Of a DNA stretch of 64,000 nucleotides, positions 20,415 to 36,731 are shown one piece after another (the first letter of the stretch is position 1; every line of letters starts with the position of its first letter). The notes under the pieces were generated by a model. That model was not told where the DNA came from and ran no database searches. It saw nothing but the letters and a program-made list of their open reading frames with translations. The stretch is from Paralithodes platypus (Eukaryota > Arthropoda > Malacostraca > Decapoda > Lithodidae). The position numbers were made by a program, and so were the translations under genes. The DNA lies in assembly GCA_032716605.1 (NCBI GenBank), contig CM064538.1:21760411-21824410 (forward strand). Direction: 5' to 3'.

Positions 20415-21593
20415 TTTGAATAAATGCGTCTAAATCGCTGCCATTATTTATTGTATAGGGCGTCACCCCGGTAACCGAAGGGTTAAGAGGACCTCCCCCC
20501 CCCCCCCCTTTCTTTTTTTTTTTTTTTTCTTCTCCCCCCCCCCCCCCCCTCCCCCCCCCCCCCCCCCCCCCCCCACCACCCCCACACCCCCATTCATTTA
20601 CATACCAATATTAAGATTCCTAACAAGTTTTTTAACTCATTAAATTGAAGTAGATTGTAGTTGGGGTGTTAGGTTCTGATCCCTTTCTCACCTTCATGTT
20701 TTAGCCCGCAGTAGTTTTGGCCATTTGTTAAGAGAGGGCGTTTGCCCCATTAGTTAGGCGATTTTGATTGACTTTGCTGTCCCATTTCTTTGACCAATAT
20801 TTAGATTTGTCGTGCCATATTAGGTTCCTCGATTTCCCGGACAGATCTTTAATTTTAGGAAGGAATCTACCTAATAATTCTACCGAATAATGAGTCAAAA
20901 TCTATATCTCGTGGTCTCTTTCTTCCCTCCTTCCCCACAGTTCCTGTTTCATCCATCATTCTCTTCATTTGTTCCATCCCCCTTGATGATCCCTTCCATC
21001 TCATTAACCTTTCACTGTCCATTCCACCAACTTCCCCCTCTCTCGATGAATTAACTTGTTCATCACAGCTTGATCGGAGGTTTGTCTTTGTTTGGGGTAT
21101 TTTCCCTATTTGTTTGAATTTTCTCCCTAGACCACGCAATTAAGCTTAAAAATATTACCCCTTAAAAAAAAGAACCCCGCCCCCCCCCCCGCCCCTCCCC
21201 CCCTACCTTCGAGATAAAAGTCCGTGGTTCGTTGCGTTTGTTTTTGTATATACTGTATATCGTATTAATATATATATATATATATATAGGATATCTTCAC
21301 TAGTCATAATTATATATATATATATATACCGGTATATATATATATATATGTATATTATTTTATTTTATTTGATTTTTTTATTATTTGGTAGAAAAACAAA
21401 CCCTCCGAAAGCCGGTTCCTATTAAATTGCAGGCTCGCTGTTGCTCGCCAGGAAAATAATCGACACCTAAATGGCACGAAACGTCATAAAATCACCAAAC
21501 TAATGAAGCGAATGCCTTAAAATCTCAAAACTATGGGGCCAAACATGAGGGGAGAAGAGGGATACAGGAAAATGTTCACCTTAACCCTCTCCG
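20415..21593. mobile_element. Two degraded family C copies with C-runs and (TA)n
   Basis: 20490-20590 is poly-C/T. About 20655-20880 is a plus-strand C remnant (CCCTTTCTCACC, TTAGTTAGGCGATTTTG). About 21110-21594 is a minus-strand C remnant (TTTTCTCCCTAGACC, GGCTCGCTGTTGCTCGCC, CACCTAAATGGCACGAAA) interrupted by (TA)n at 21250-21350. The right TTAA 21591-21594 is shared with the next element. An ORF at 20867-21139 on the minus strand is not supported by any motif. Confidence 0.65.
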
Positions 21594-23420
21594 ACATATG
21601 AGGTCCGCGATTTTGAAAGCGCTAGTTAGGGGATACTTTAAAGCCTTTGTTACCATCAGGGGTATTTAGGAAGGAACCTTTAGGTTTAGAGGTTTACTTC
21701 AACCTCTGCAGTTGTCTTCGTGAGTTAGCGGTGTTGAGCCTATTGGGGATACTTGTAAAGCCTTTGTTACCATCAGGGGTATTTAGAAAAACATCTTAGT
21801 TTAGTTACTTCAACCACTCCTGGCAGGTTGTCTTTGAGTTAGCTGGGTTGAGGGAGCCTATTGAATATTGGGGATACTATTTTAAAGATAAAAGCCTTTG
21901 TTACCATCAGCGGGGGGGGTATTTAGAAAGCCCTTTAGTTTTAGTGACGTTCAAACCTCTGCCAGTTGTCTTTGAGTAGCTGTGTTTAGCCTATTGGGGG
22001 ATACTTTAAAGCCTTTGTTACCATCAGGGGTATTTAGAAAACCTTTAGTTGTAGTTACTTCACAACCTCCTTGCAGTTGTCTTTGAGGTTTAGCCTGTGT
22101 GGAGCCTATTGGGGATACTTTAAAAAAAAAGCCATTTATTACTAATCATGGTATTTAGAAAATACCTTTCGTTTAGTTACTTCAACCTCTGCAGTTGTCC
22201 TTTGAGTTAGCTGTTTTGAGCCTAGTGGGGGAATAAAACGTTTTTTAAAAAGCCTTTGTTACCATCAGGGTATTTAGAAACCATTAGTGTAGTTACTTAA
22301 CAAAAAACCTCTGCAGTTGTCTTTAGAGTTAATTAGGCTGTGTTGAGGCCCTATTGGGGATACTTTAAAAAGAAAGCCTTTGGTTACCATCAGGGGTATT
22401 TAGAAACCTTTAGTTTAGGACTTCAAACTTCAACCGCTGCAGTTGTCCTTGGAGGTTAGCTGTGTTGAGCCTATTGGGGATACTTTAAAGCCTTTGTCTA
22501 ACCATCAGGGGTATTTAGAAACCCTTTAGTTTTAGTTCCTTCAAAACCCCTCGTGCAGTTGTCCTTTTGAGTTAGCTGTTGGGGGGGGGTTGAGGCCTTA
22601 TTGGGGGATACTTTAAAAGCCTTTGTTTAAACCAGTCAGTGGTATTTAGAAACCTTTAGTTTAGTTTACGTCAACCAACCTCTGTCAGTTGTTTCCTGTA
22701 GAGGTAGCTGTTGTTGAGCCCTATTGGGGATACGTTTAAGAGCCTTTTGCTTACCATCAGGGGTATTTAGAAAAACTTTATTTTAGATTACTACTCAAAC
22801 TCTTCCAGTTCGGTCTTTGAGTTTAGCTGTGTTGAGGGCCTATTGGGGATACTTTTAAAAGCCTTTGTTACCATCAGTGGGTATTTAGAACCTTTAGTTT
22901 CGGATTGACTTCAACCTCTGGCAGAGTTGTCTTTGAGTTAGCTGTGTTGAGCCTATTGGGGATACTTGAGATAAAGCCTTATGTTACCATCAGGGGTACT
23001 GTAGCAAACCTTAGTTCAGGTTACTTCAAACCTCTGCAGTTGGTGTTCCTTTGAGGTTTAGCTGTGTTTGAGCCGATTGGGAGATACTTTAAAAGCCTTT
23101 GTTACCATCTGGGTATTTAAATACCTTAGTTTGTTACTTCCAACTTACACCTCAACCCTCTGCAGGTTTGTCTTGGATTAAGCTTTGTTGAGCCTATTGG
23201 GGAACTTTAAAAGCCTTTTTTTACCATCTAGGGTAGTTTACAAACCTTTAGTGTTAGTTACTTTCAAACTAACAACCTCTGCAGTTGTCTTTTTGATTAG
23301 CTGTGGGCAGAAGAAACTAATTTGTGAATATAGGTAATTATAAGAGATGAGAGAACTCTATTTCTTATTGCTAATCTTGGCAACCTCTCTGCGTCATAAA
23401 AGCGTGAAGGGAGTTTTAAT
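21591..23420. mobile_element. E-type element carrying the ~105-bp array (copy 2), error-rich
   Basis: Same ends as 15220-16649: TTAACCCTCTCCGACATATGA and, on the right, AACTCTATTTCTTATTGCTA then CGTCATAAAAGCGTGAAGGG. About 16 units of the same 105-bp repeat, each with several private insertions such as doubled bases and short stutters. The density of private insertions is far above copy 1 and points to poorly polished sequence next to the gap. Confidence 0.82.
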
Positions 23421-23470
23421 CTCCCCTCATTCCTTCTCTTTATTGTCGTTATTTTTTCCCATGCCATTCG

Positions 23471-23570
23471 NNNNNNNNNNNNNNNNNNNNNNNNNNNNNN
23501 NNNNNNNNNNNNNNNNNNNNNNNNNNNNNNNNNNNNNNNNNNNNNNNNNNNNNNNNNNNNNNNNNNNNNN
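23471..23570. other. Assembly gap (100 N)
   Basis: A run of exactly 100 N, the usual placeholder for a gap of unknown size. It lies just where the 11-bp satellite starts. An ORF spanning it is meaningless. Confidence 0.99.
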
Positions 23571-26500
23571 CAATACTACCATAATACTACACAATAAACT
23601 ACCAATAACTACTACAGCTACCACCATATACTACCCACCATATACTACCCACATAATACCCCAATACTACCATACAACTAACCACAATACTACCACAATA
23701 TACTACCATAATACTACCACAATACTACCATAATACTACCACAATACTACCACAATACTACCACAATACTACCACAATACTACCATAATACTACCACAAT
23801 ACTACCACAATACTACCACAATACTACCATAATACTACCACAATACTACCATAATACTACCACAATACACCCTAATACTACCACAATACTACCACAATAC
23901 TACCATATACTACCACAATCTACCATAATCTACCATAATATACCACAATACTACCATATACTACCACAATACTACCATAATACTACCACAACTACCATAA
24001 CCTACCATATACTACCACAATACTACCATAATACTACCAATTATACCATATACTACCCATAATACTACCACAATACTACCATAATACTACCACAATACTA
24101 CCACAATACTACCATAATACTACCACAATACTACCATAATACTACCATAATACTACCACAATACTACCACAATACACCACAACTACCATAAATACTACCA
24201 ACTACCACATATACTACCATAATACTACCATATACTACCACAATACTACCCAATAACTACCACAATACTACATAATACTACCACAATACTACCATAATAC
24301 TACCATAATACTACCACAATATACCTACACAATACTACCATATACTACACATAACTACCACAATACTACCATAATACACCACAATACTACCATAATACCA
24401 ATAATACTAACAATACTACCATATACTACACAATACTACCACATACAAACAACTACCATAATACTACCACAATACTACCATAATACACCACAACTACTAC
24501 CATATACTACGACAACTACTACCATATACTACCATAATACTACCATAATACTACCACACAATACTACCACACAATACTACATAATTACCACATACCAACT
24601 ACCACAATACTACCATAACTACCACAATACTACCACAATACTACCCACATACTACCATAATACTACCACAATACTACACAAATACCATAATACTACATAC
24701 TACCATAATACAATGCTACCACAATACTACCACAATACTACCATAATACTACCACAATACTACCACAATACTACCACAATACTACCATAATACTACCATA
24801 ATGCTACCATAATAGACAATGCTACCACAATACTACCATAATACTACCACAATACTACCACAATACTACCATAATACTACCATAATACTACCACAATACT
24901 ACCATAATACTACCATAATGCTACCATAATACCACCACATACTACCACAACTACTACCATATACTACCATAATACTACCATACCTACTACCATACCTGCT
25001 ACCATAATACTACCATACTGACTACCATAATACTACCATAATACTACCACAATAACCTACCATAATTACCACAATACTACCAATACTACCACAATACTAC
25101 CACCTACCACAACTACCACAATACTACCACAATACTAACCATACTACCACAATACTCCCATAATACTACCACAATACTACCATAATACTACCACTATACT
25201 ACCACAATACTACCATATACAATACTAACATAATAGACAATGCTACCACATACTACCATAATACACCACAACTACCACAATACTACACTACACCATATAC
25301 TACCACATACTACCATAATACTACCATAATGCTACCATAATAGACAATGCTACCACAATACTACCACAATACTACCACATACTACACAATACTACCATAA
25401 TACTACCAATACTACCATAATACAACTACCATAATACTACCATATACACCACAATACTACCACAATACTACCATATACTACCACAATACTACCATAATAC
25501 TACCACAATACTACCATAATACTACCACAATACCACATATACTACCATAATACTACCACCATATACTACCACAATACTCCAACAATACCACAATACTCCA
25601 ACAATACCACAATACTACCATATACTACCACAATACTACCATAATACTACCACAATACTACCACAATACACCATAATACTACCACAATACTACCAATACT
25701 CCATATACTACCACAATACACCATATACTACCACAATACTACCCATACTACCAAATATACTACCATATACTACCATAACTACCACAATACCAATATACCA
25801 CAATACTACCATATACTACCACAATACTACCATATACTACCACAATACTACCATCTACCACATACTACATAACTACCACAATACTACCACAATAACACCA
25901 CAATACTACCACAATATCCTACCATAATACTACCACAATACTACCATATACTACCACAATACTACCACAATACCCAATACTACCACTACTACCATAACTA
26001 CCACAATACTACCACAATACTACCACAATACTACCACAATACTACCATATACTACCACAATACTACCATAATTACCATATACTACCACAATACTACCACA
26101 ATACTACCACAACTACCATAATACTACATATACTACCACAATACACCATAATACACCACAATACTACCACAATACTACCACAATCTACCATAATACTACC
26201 ATAATACTACCAATACTACCATATACTACCACAATACTACCACAATACTACCACTACTACACAATACTACCATAATACTACCATAATACTACAATACTAC
26301 CATAACTACCACATACTACCACAATACCTACCATATACTACCACAATATACCATATACTACCACAATACTACCATAATACTACCACAATACTACCATAAT
26401 ACTACCACAATACACATACCTACCATATACTACACATACTACCATAATACTACCACAATACTACCACAATACTACCATAATACTACCACAATACTACCAT

Positions 26501-29500
26501 AATACTACCATAATACTACCACAATACTACCATAATACTACCACAATACTACCACAATACTACCATAATACTACCACAATACTACCATAATACTACCATA
26601 ATACTACCACAATACTACCACAATACTACCATAATACTACCATAATACTACCACAATACTACCATAATACTACCACAATACTACCACAATACAACCATAC
26701 TACCATATACTACCACAATACTACCATATACTACCACAATACTACCAATACTACCACAATACTACCACCATACTACCACAATACTACCATATACTACCAT
26801 AATACTACCACAATACTACCACAATACTACCATATACTACCACAATAACCACAATACTACCATAATACTACCACAATACTACAATACTACCATAATACTA
26901 CCATAATACTACCACATACTACCATAATAACCACCAATACTACCACAATACTACCATAATACTACCACAATACTACCATAATACTACCATAATACTACCA
27001 AATACTACCATAATACTACAACAATACTACCACAATACTACCATAATACTACCACAATACTACCATAATACTACCAATACTACCACACTACTACTACCAC
27101 AATACTACCATATACTACCACAATACCACCATACTACCATATACTACCACAATACTACCATATACTACCACAATACTACCACAATACTACACAATACTAC
27201 CATAAACTACCAACCACAATACTACCATACTACCACAATACTACCATAATACTACCACAATACTACCATACTACCAATAATACCACAATACTACCATAAC
27301 TACCACAATACTACCATATACTACCACAATACTACCATAATACTACCACAATACTACCATATACTACAACAATACCACAATACTACCAATACTACCACAA
27401 TACTACCAATAATACTACCACATACTACCATAACTACCACAATACTACCTAAAACTACCTACTCACAATACTACCACATACTACCACAATACTACCATAC
27501 TACCATAATACTACCATATACTACCACAATACTACCAAAATACCACATACCACCCATATACTACAATACTACATACACATAATACTACCACAATACTACT
27601 AAATACAATACTACCATATACACACATACTACCATAATACTACCATATACTACACATACTACATAATACTACCATAAACTACCACAATACTACCATATAC
27701 TACAATACTACAATACTACCATAATACTACCACAATACTACACAATACTACCACATACTACCAATACTACCACAATTAGTACCACAATACTACCATAATA
27801 CTACCACAATACTACCATAATACTACCAAATAACTACCACAATACTACCATATACTACAATACTACCACAATACTACCATATACTACTACAACCAATACT
27901 ACCAAATAACTACCCCATACTACACATAATACTACCATAATACTACCACATACTACCATAATACTACCATATACTACAATACTACCATAATACTACCACA
28001 ATACTACCATAATACTACCATAATACTACCACAATACTACCATATACTACCACAATACTACCCAATACTACCACAATACTACAACACCATAATACTACCA
28101 CAATACTACCAAATACTACCACAATACTACCACAATACTACCATAATACCCACAATACTACCAATACTACCAATATACCTAATACTACCACACTACTACC
28201 ATACTACTACCACACTACTACACAATACACCACCAAGACTACCATAAACTACCATAAACTACCACAATACTACCATAATACTACTACCACAATACTACCA
28301 TAATACTACCACACCTACCATATACTACAACCACAATACTACCATATACTACCACAATACTACCACATACTACCACAATACTACACAATACTCTCACAAT
28401 ACTACACATACTACCACATATACCACTATACTACCATACTATTACCATTATACTACCACACTATTACCATTATACTACCACAACACTACCATATACTACA
28501 CAATACTACCACATACTACCATAATACTACCACAATACTACCATAACACCATATACTACCACAATACTACCATAATACTACCACAACAATAACTACCATA
28601 ATACTACCACACTATTACCATTATACTACCACACTATTACCATTATACTACCATACTATTACCATTATACTACCACACTATTACCATTATACTACCACAC
28701 TATTACCATTATACTACCATACTACCATATACTACCACAATACTAACCCACAATACCACAATACTACCATAATTACCATAATACCACCAATACACAAGAC
28801 TACCATAATACTACCACAATACTACCATACTACCACACACCAAATACTACCATAATACTACCACAATACTACCATAATACTACACAATACTACCATATAC
28901 TACCACAAACTACCATAATACTACCATATACTACCAACAATACTACCACAATACTACCAATACTAACACAATACTACCACAATACTACCATAATACTACC
29001 ACAACTACCATAACTACCACAATACTACCACAAACTACCATAATACTACCACAATACTACCATAATACTACCATAATACACACAATACTACCATAATACT
29101 ACCATAATACTACCACAATAGTACCATAATACTACCACAATACTAACATAATACTACCGTAATACTACCACAATACTACCATATACTATCACACTACTAC
29201 CATAATACCACCGTAATACTACCAATGTACTACCATATGACTACCACAATACTACCAAAATACTACCACAATACTACCACAATACTACCATACTACCATA
29301 ATACTACCACAATACTCCCATAATACTAACTCAATACTACCACAATACTACCACAATACTACCATATACTACCACAATACTACCATAATACTACCACAAT
29401 ACTACCACAATACTACCACAATACTACCACAATACTACCATAATACTACCACAATACTACCACAATACTACCACAATACTAACACGATACTACCACAATA

Positions 29501-32500
29501 CTACCATACTACCACATACTACATAATACTACCACAATCACCATATACTACCACAATACTACCATAATACTACCATAATACTATCACTATCCTACCATAC
29601 TAACCACCATACTACCATAATACTACCACAATACTACATAATACTACCATAATACTACCACATACTACCATCTACCACAATACTACCATAATACTACCAT
29701 ACCGACTACCATAATACTACCATACCTAATACTACCATAACACTACCATACTACCACAATACTACCACAATACTACCATAATACTACCATAATGCTACCA
29801 TAATAGACAATGCTACCACAATACTACCACAATACTACCATAATACTACCACAATACTACCACAATACTACCACAATACTACCATAATAGACAATACTAC
29901 CATAATACTACCACATACTACCAATACTACCACAAATACTACCATAATACTACCACAATACTACCACATACTACCACAATACTACCACAATACTACCATA
30001 ATAACCACCATATACTACCACAATACTACCACAATACTACCACAATACTACCATACTACCACATACTAACCACAATACTACCACAATACTACATAATACC
30101 ATAATACCCCACAATACTACCATAATACTACCACCAATACTACCACAATACTACCATAATACTACCACAATACTACCACAATACTACCACAATAACTACC
30201 ATAATACCACAATAACATACCATAACAATACATAATACTACCACATATACCACAATACTACCATAATACTACCACAAACTACCATATAATACCACAATAC
30301 TACCATAATACTACCACAATACTACCACAATACTACCACAATACTACCATAATACTACCATAATACTACCATAATACTACCATAATGCTACCACAATACT
30401 ACCACATACCATATACTACCATACTACCACCATACTACCACAATACTACCACCACTACCATAATATCTACCACAATACTACCATACTACTACCACATACT
30501 ACCACATACCATATACTACCACAATACACCATATACTACCACAATACTACCATATACTACCACATATTCCACAATACTACCATACTACCACAATACTACC
30601 ACAATACTACCATATACTACCACAATACTACCAATACTACACATACTACCATAATACTACCACAATGCTACCATATACTACCATAATACTACCACAATAC
30701 TACCACAATACTACCACAATTACCATAACTACAACAATACTCACAATACTACCATAATACTACCATAATACTACCACAATACTACCATAATACTACCACA
30801 ATACTACCACCTATACTACAATACTACCACAATACTACCATAAATACAATACTACCATAATACTACCACAATACTACCATAATACTACCAATAACCACAA
30901 TACTACCATAATACTACCATATACTACCACAATACTACCATATACTACCACAATACTACCACATACTACCATAAATACACCACATACTACCATAATACTA
31001 CACAATACTACCACAATACACATATACTACCCATAATACTACCACAATACTACCATAATACTACCATAACTACCATACTACCATCTTACCACCATACTAC
31101 CATCTTACTACCATAACTACCATACTACCATCTTACTACCATAACTACCATACTTACCACAATACTACCATATACTACCACAACTATACCATAATACCAT
31201 AATACTACCACAATACTACTACACACTACTTCCACAATACTACTACACACTACTTCCACAATACTACTACACACTACTTCCACAATACTTCCACAATACT
31301 ACTACACACTACTTCCACAATACTACCACAACACTACCATAATACTACCAAATAATACCTACCACAATACTACCATATACTACCCCATACCCACAATACT
31401 ACCACAATACTACCATAATACTACCACAATACTACCATAACTACCACAATACTACCATATACTACCAATACTACCATAATACTACTACCACAATACTACC
31501 CCATACTACCATAACTACCATAATACTAACCACAACTACCATAATACTACCACAATACTACCACAATACTACCATAATACTACCACAATACTACCATAAT
31601 ACTACCATAATACTACCACAATACTACCTCAATACTACCACAATACTACCATAATACTACCACAATACTACCATAATACTACCCATACTACACAATACTA
31701 CCATAATACTACCAAATACTACCATATACTACCATAATACTACCACAATACTACCATAATACTACACCACAATACTACCACATACTACCACAACTACCAC
31801 AATACTACCATAATACTACCACAATACTACCATATACTACCACAATACTACCACCAGTACCAATAACACATACTACCATATACTACCCACAATACTACCA
31901 TATACTACCACAATACCTACCACTAATACTACCATAACCACAATACTACCACAATACTACCATAATACCTACACCATATACTACCACAATACTACCACAA
32001 TACTACCACAATACTACACCATAATACTACCATAATACTACCACAATACTACCATAATACTACCACAATACTACCACAATACTACCACAATACTACCATA
32101 ATACTACCACAATACTACCACAATACTACCACAATACTACCACAATACTACCATAATACTACACATACCACAATACACATACTACCATAATACTACCACA
32201 ATATACTACCACAATACTACACATAACTACCATATACTACCATAAACTACCCATACTACCATACTACTACACAATACACTCACAATACTACCATAATACT
32301 ACCACAATACTACCATAATACTACCACAATACTACCATAATACTACCACAATACTACCACAATACTACCATAATACTACCACAATACTACCATAATACTA
32401 CCAATACTACACAATACTACCACAATACAATCCCAATACTACCATAATACTACCACAATACTACCATAATACTACCATAATACTACCACAATACTACCAT

Positions 32501-34546
32501 AATACTACCACAATACTACCATAATACTACCACAATACTACCATAATACTACCATAATACTACCATAATACTACCACAATACTACCATAATACTACCACA
32601 ATACTACCACAATACTACCATAATACTACCACAATACTACCATAATACTACCACAATCACAATACTACCACAATACTACCACAATACTACCATAATACTA
32701 CCACAATACTACCACAATACTACCATAATACTACCACAATACTACCACAATACTACCATAATACTACCACACTACTACCCACAATACTACATAATACTAC
32801 CCTAATACTACCACAGTACTACCACAATACTACCACAATACTACCATAATACTACCACAATACTACCACAATACTACCATAATACTACCACAATACTACC
32901 ATAATACTACCACAATACTACCATAATACTACCATAATACTACCACAATACTACCATAATACTACCACAATACTACCACAATACTACCACAATACTACCA
33001 TAATACTACCACAATACTACCACAATACTACCATAATACTACCACATACACCACCATAATACTACCATAATACTACCACAATACTACCACAATACTACCA
33101 TAATACTACCACAATACTACCATAATACTACCATAATACTACAATACTACATCTACAATACTACCACCCTAACTACCATATACTACCACAATACTACCAT
33201 AATACTACCACAATACTACCATAATACTACCACAATACTACCATAATACTACCACAATACTACCATAATACTACCACAATACTACCACAATACTACCACA
33301 ATACTACCACACTACTACCATAATAGACAATACTACCACAATACTACCACAATACTACCATAATACTACCACAATACTACCATAATACTACCACAATACT
33401 ACCATAATACTACCATAATACTACCATAATACTACCACAATACTACCACAATACTACCATAATACTACCACAATACTACCATAATACTACCACAATACTA
33501 CCACAATACTACCACAATACTACCACAATACTACCATAATACTACCACAATACTACCACAATACTACCATAATACTACCACAATACTACCATAATACTAC
33601 CACAATACTACCACAATACTACCACAATACCGCACAATACTACCACCATAACTACCACAATACTACCACATACCTACCATAGTACTACCACTATACTACC
33701 ATTATACTACCACAATACTACCATAATACTACCACAATACTACCATAATACTACAATACTACAATACTACCATATACTACCACAACTACCCCAATACTAC
33801 CATAATACTACCATAAACTACCACAATACTACCATAATACTACCATAATACTACCACAATACTAACCATAATACACCATAATACTACCATAATACTACCA
33901 CAATACTACCACATACTACCATACTACATACTACCATATACTACCACAATATACTACCACAATACTACCACCCAATACTACCATAACTACCACAATACTA
34001 CCATAATACTACCATAATACTACCACAATACTACCATAATACTACCATAATACTACCACAATACTACCATAATACTACCACAATACTACCACAATACTAC
34101 CACAATACTACCACAATACTACCACAATACTACCACAATACTACCATAATACTACCACAATACTACCACAATACTACCATAATACTACCACAATACTACC
34201 ATAATACTACCACAATACTACCATAATACTACCACAATACTACCATAATACTACCATAATACTACCACAATACTACCACAATACTACCATAATACTACCA
34301 TAATACTACCACAATACTACCATAATACTACCACAATACTACCATAATACTACCACAATACTACCATAATACTACCATAATACTACCACAATACTACCAT
34401 AATACTACCACAATACTACCATAATACTACCACAATACTACCATAATACTACCACAATACTACCACAATACTACCATAATACTACCACAATACTACCATA
34501 ATACTACCACAATACTACCATAATACTACCATAATAGACAATGCTA
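23571..34546. repeat. ~11-kb array of an 11-bp satellite
   Basis: Basic unit AATACTACCAC or AATACTACCAT, about a thousand units with the C/T choice alternating irregularly. G is almost absent on the + strand. It appears mostly in rare TAATAGACAATGCTACC or TAATAGACAATACTACC variants (for example 24810, 25340, 29806, 29886, 33322, 34533). A block at 28437-28730 uses TTACCATTATACTACCACAC-type units. Irregular deletions suggest base-calling error in places. Open frames inside it are by-products of low complexity. Confidence 0.97.
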
Positions 34547-34868
34547 CCACAATTCAATTCCATAGAACACACTCGTCCCGCTAGTACCACACAACAACAA
34601 CAACCACCGCACCAACCATAGCTACCATAATAGTCTTGCAAGTACCACAACTACCACACCAAGTACAACTACCGCAGCTACCTCAATAGTCTTGCAAGTA
34701 CCACAACTACCACAATAACCACAACTACCGCAGCTACCACAATAGTCCTGCAAGTACCACAACTACCACACCAAGTACAACTACCACAATAGTCCTGCAA
34801 GTACCACAACTACCGCAACAAGTACAACTACCACTACCACAATAACCACAACTACCACAATCCTACGA
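34547..34868. repeat. Interrupted minisatellite of CAACTACC/AGTACC words
   Basis: Units containing AATAGTCCTGCAAGTACC and ACAACTACCGCAGCTACC repeat about four times with variable spacers. The vocabulary overlaps the neighbouring 11-bp array and may be its diverged edge. Confidence 0.8.
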
Positions 34869-34955
34869 TATATTGTTCTTTAGGCTCAAGTTTATTGCAG
34901 ATGGTATAGCCATTACAACTATTACCACAATTGTCTCGCCTTGGTTATTATTAGT

Positions 34956-35128
34956 ACCGTAGTAGTAGTAGTAGTAGTAGTAGTAGTAATAATAGTAATA
35001 GTAGCAGTATTAGTAGTAGTAGTAGTAGTAGTAGTAATAATAGTAATAGTAGCAGTATTAGTAGTAGTAGTAGTAGTAATAGTAGCAGTATTATTTGTAG
35101 TAGTGTTGGTAAAAGTAGTAGTAGAAGT
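34956..35128. repeat. (TAG)n trinucleotide array with AATAGTAGCAG variants
   Basis: GTAGTAGTAGTAG runs, interspersed with TAATAATAGTAATAGTAGCA. The run ends directly at a LINE remnant, whose reading frame it appears to join by chance. Confidence 0.93.
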
Positions 35129-35500
35129 ATTCAGGAAAGATATAGAGCGACTGGAAAGAGTACAAGCTAGGGCTACAAAGCGTATTCCATCGCTTAGAAG
35201 AATGAGCTAGGAGGACCGGTTGAGAGCTCTTGAGTTCTTCCCGTTGGACACACGCAGACTACGAGGTCAGCTCATTGAAGGTTTTAAAATACTTAATGGG
35301 TTTGACAATGTGGATTATAGCAAAAAATTTAGTACAAACGCAACCATGGCTGGAAATTATAATTGAAATAGTTCAGCACTAGTATTTGTGAAAACTTTTT
35401 CACAAATAAAATCTGAAACAAACTTCCCTCAGAAGTTGTAAATGGTTCTTCAGTAGAGCAGTTCAAGAAGAGAGTAGATAGTATTTTGCACACTCTGTAA
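35129..35500 (+). pseudogene. C-terminal remnant of a LINE reverse transcriptase
   Basis: The translation reads RLERVQARATKRIPSLRRMS, then a stop (TAG at 35209-35211), then EDRLRALEFFPLDTRRLRGQ and LIEGFKILNGFDNVDY in the same frame. Further on, LPSEVVNGSSVEQFKKRVDS ends at TAA 35498-35500, after one or more indels. This is the typical region after the RT domain of arthropod LINEs (VQRRATK, RRLRGDLIE, LP-VV-A-S-FK-RLD). Nothing upstream of it remains. It is a different family from the RTE-like elements. Confidence 0.8.
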
Positions 35501-35670
35501 AGAGTGTAGTGCACTAAACAGTATCTCTCCTTCCACTTCGAGCATCTCCTCGGAATAGACTGCAATATCTCTGAGATACTAACTATTCCTTGTAACTCAC
35601 TCTCTCTATCTATCTATCTGAATGTAACTCTTCCCCCCCTTCTCTCTCTCTCTCTCCCCCCCCCCCCATT

Positions 35671-35731
<61 letters not shown>

Positions 35732-36117
35732 CGCTGAGAGTGGAGGAGTTGAGGGGAAGGTGACGGGTCGCATCAAAATCATAGCAGGACAAGAAGATGA
35801 GAACAAAATTGGTCCAGGTTTTCAGTTCAATATCAGACAGAGAGAGAGAGAGAGAGAGGTCAGAAGGATGGTATGACACAGGCACCTTAATAATGGTCTA
35901 GGTTTTCAGTTCAATATCAGACAGAGAGAGAGAGAGGTCAGAAGGATGGTATGACACAGGCACCTTAATTAAATTGGTCTAGGTTTTCAGTTCAATATCA
36001 GACAGAGAGAGAGAGAGGTCAGAAGGATGGTATGACACAGGCACCTTAATTAAATTGCCACAATGAACCTGGTCCCTCATTTTCACCTACTCAGTTATCG
36101 ATATTACCTGGTCTTTT

Positions 36118-36167
<50 letters not shown>

Positions 36168-36313
36168 CCATGTTCCGTCACACCTTCGCCTTTCAAATTA
36201 ATGAAAGTTGTCATAATTACATTTTTCCATGTTGCTACCAGGCCATTTACAGGCAGAATTATGGTGATATACAAGTATATATATATATATATATATACCG
36301 ATATATATATACA

Positions 36314-36364
<51 letters not shown>

Positions 36365-36404
36365 GCGCTGTCCGGGGGGAAATCGAAGTATGGGCTCTCG
36401 CTCT
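35501..36404. repeat. (CT)n, an ~81-bp threefold repeat and (TA)n
   Basis: (CT)n at 35670-35726. About 35808-36058 holds three units with GGTTTTCAGTTCAATATCAG, (GA)n and GGTCAGAAGGATGGTATGAC words, differing in (GA)n length. (CT)n at 36121-36163 and (TA)n at 36273-36361. No gene is seen. Confidence 0.85.
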
Positions 36405-36487
36405 CCTCACCCCCACCCCCTTATGCTAAACATAAGGGAGAAGGGGGTCCAGAAAAAAACAGGAAGAAATCAACTACCTCTCCCTTA
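36405..36487 (-). mobile_element. Family C MITE, right-end fragment
   Basis: GCTAAACATAAGGGAGAAGG and GGTCCAGAAAAA followed by CTCTCCCTTAA match the C right end. The rest of the element is missing. Confidence 0.75.
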
Positions 36488-36598
36488 AATCATGATTTCG
36501 TATTCTTCTGGCAATATCATGACACATTTATACAGTTTAGGAAGTACCGGGACATTATTCTACCGAAAAATGAACAAATGTATATCTAAGGGGAGTCT

Positions 36599-36676
<78 letters not shown>

Positions 36677-36731
36677 TGATGGAGGTCCAGCGAGGAAACT
36701 GGAAAAAAAAAAAAAAAAATTATATATATAT

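Noticed and set aside
23347..23733. ORF crossing the N gap
   Set aside because: The translation runs through unknown bases and into the 11-bp satellite.
23571..34546. Telomeric or centromeric identity of the 11-bp array
   Set aside because: The unit does not match the arthropod telomere repeat TTAGG, and nothing here shows centromere function.
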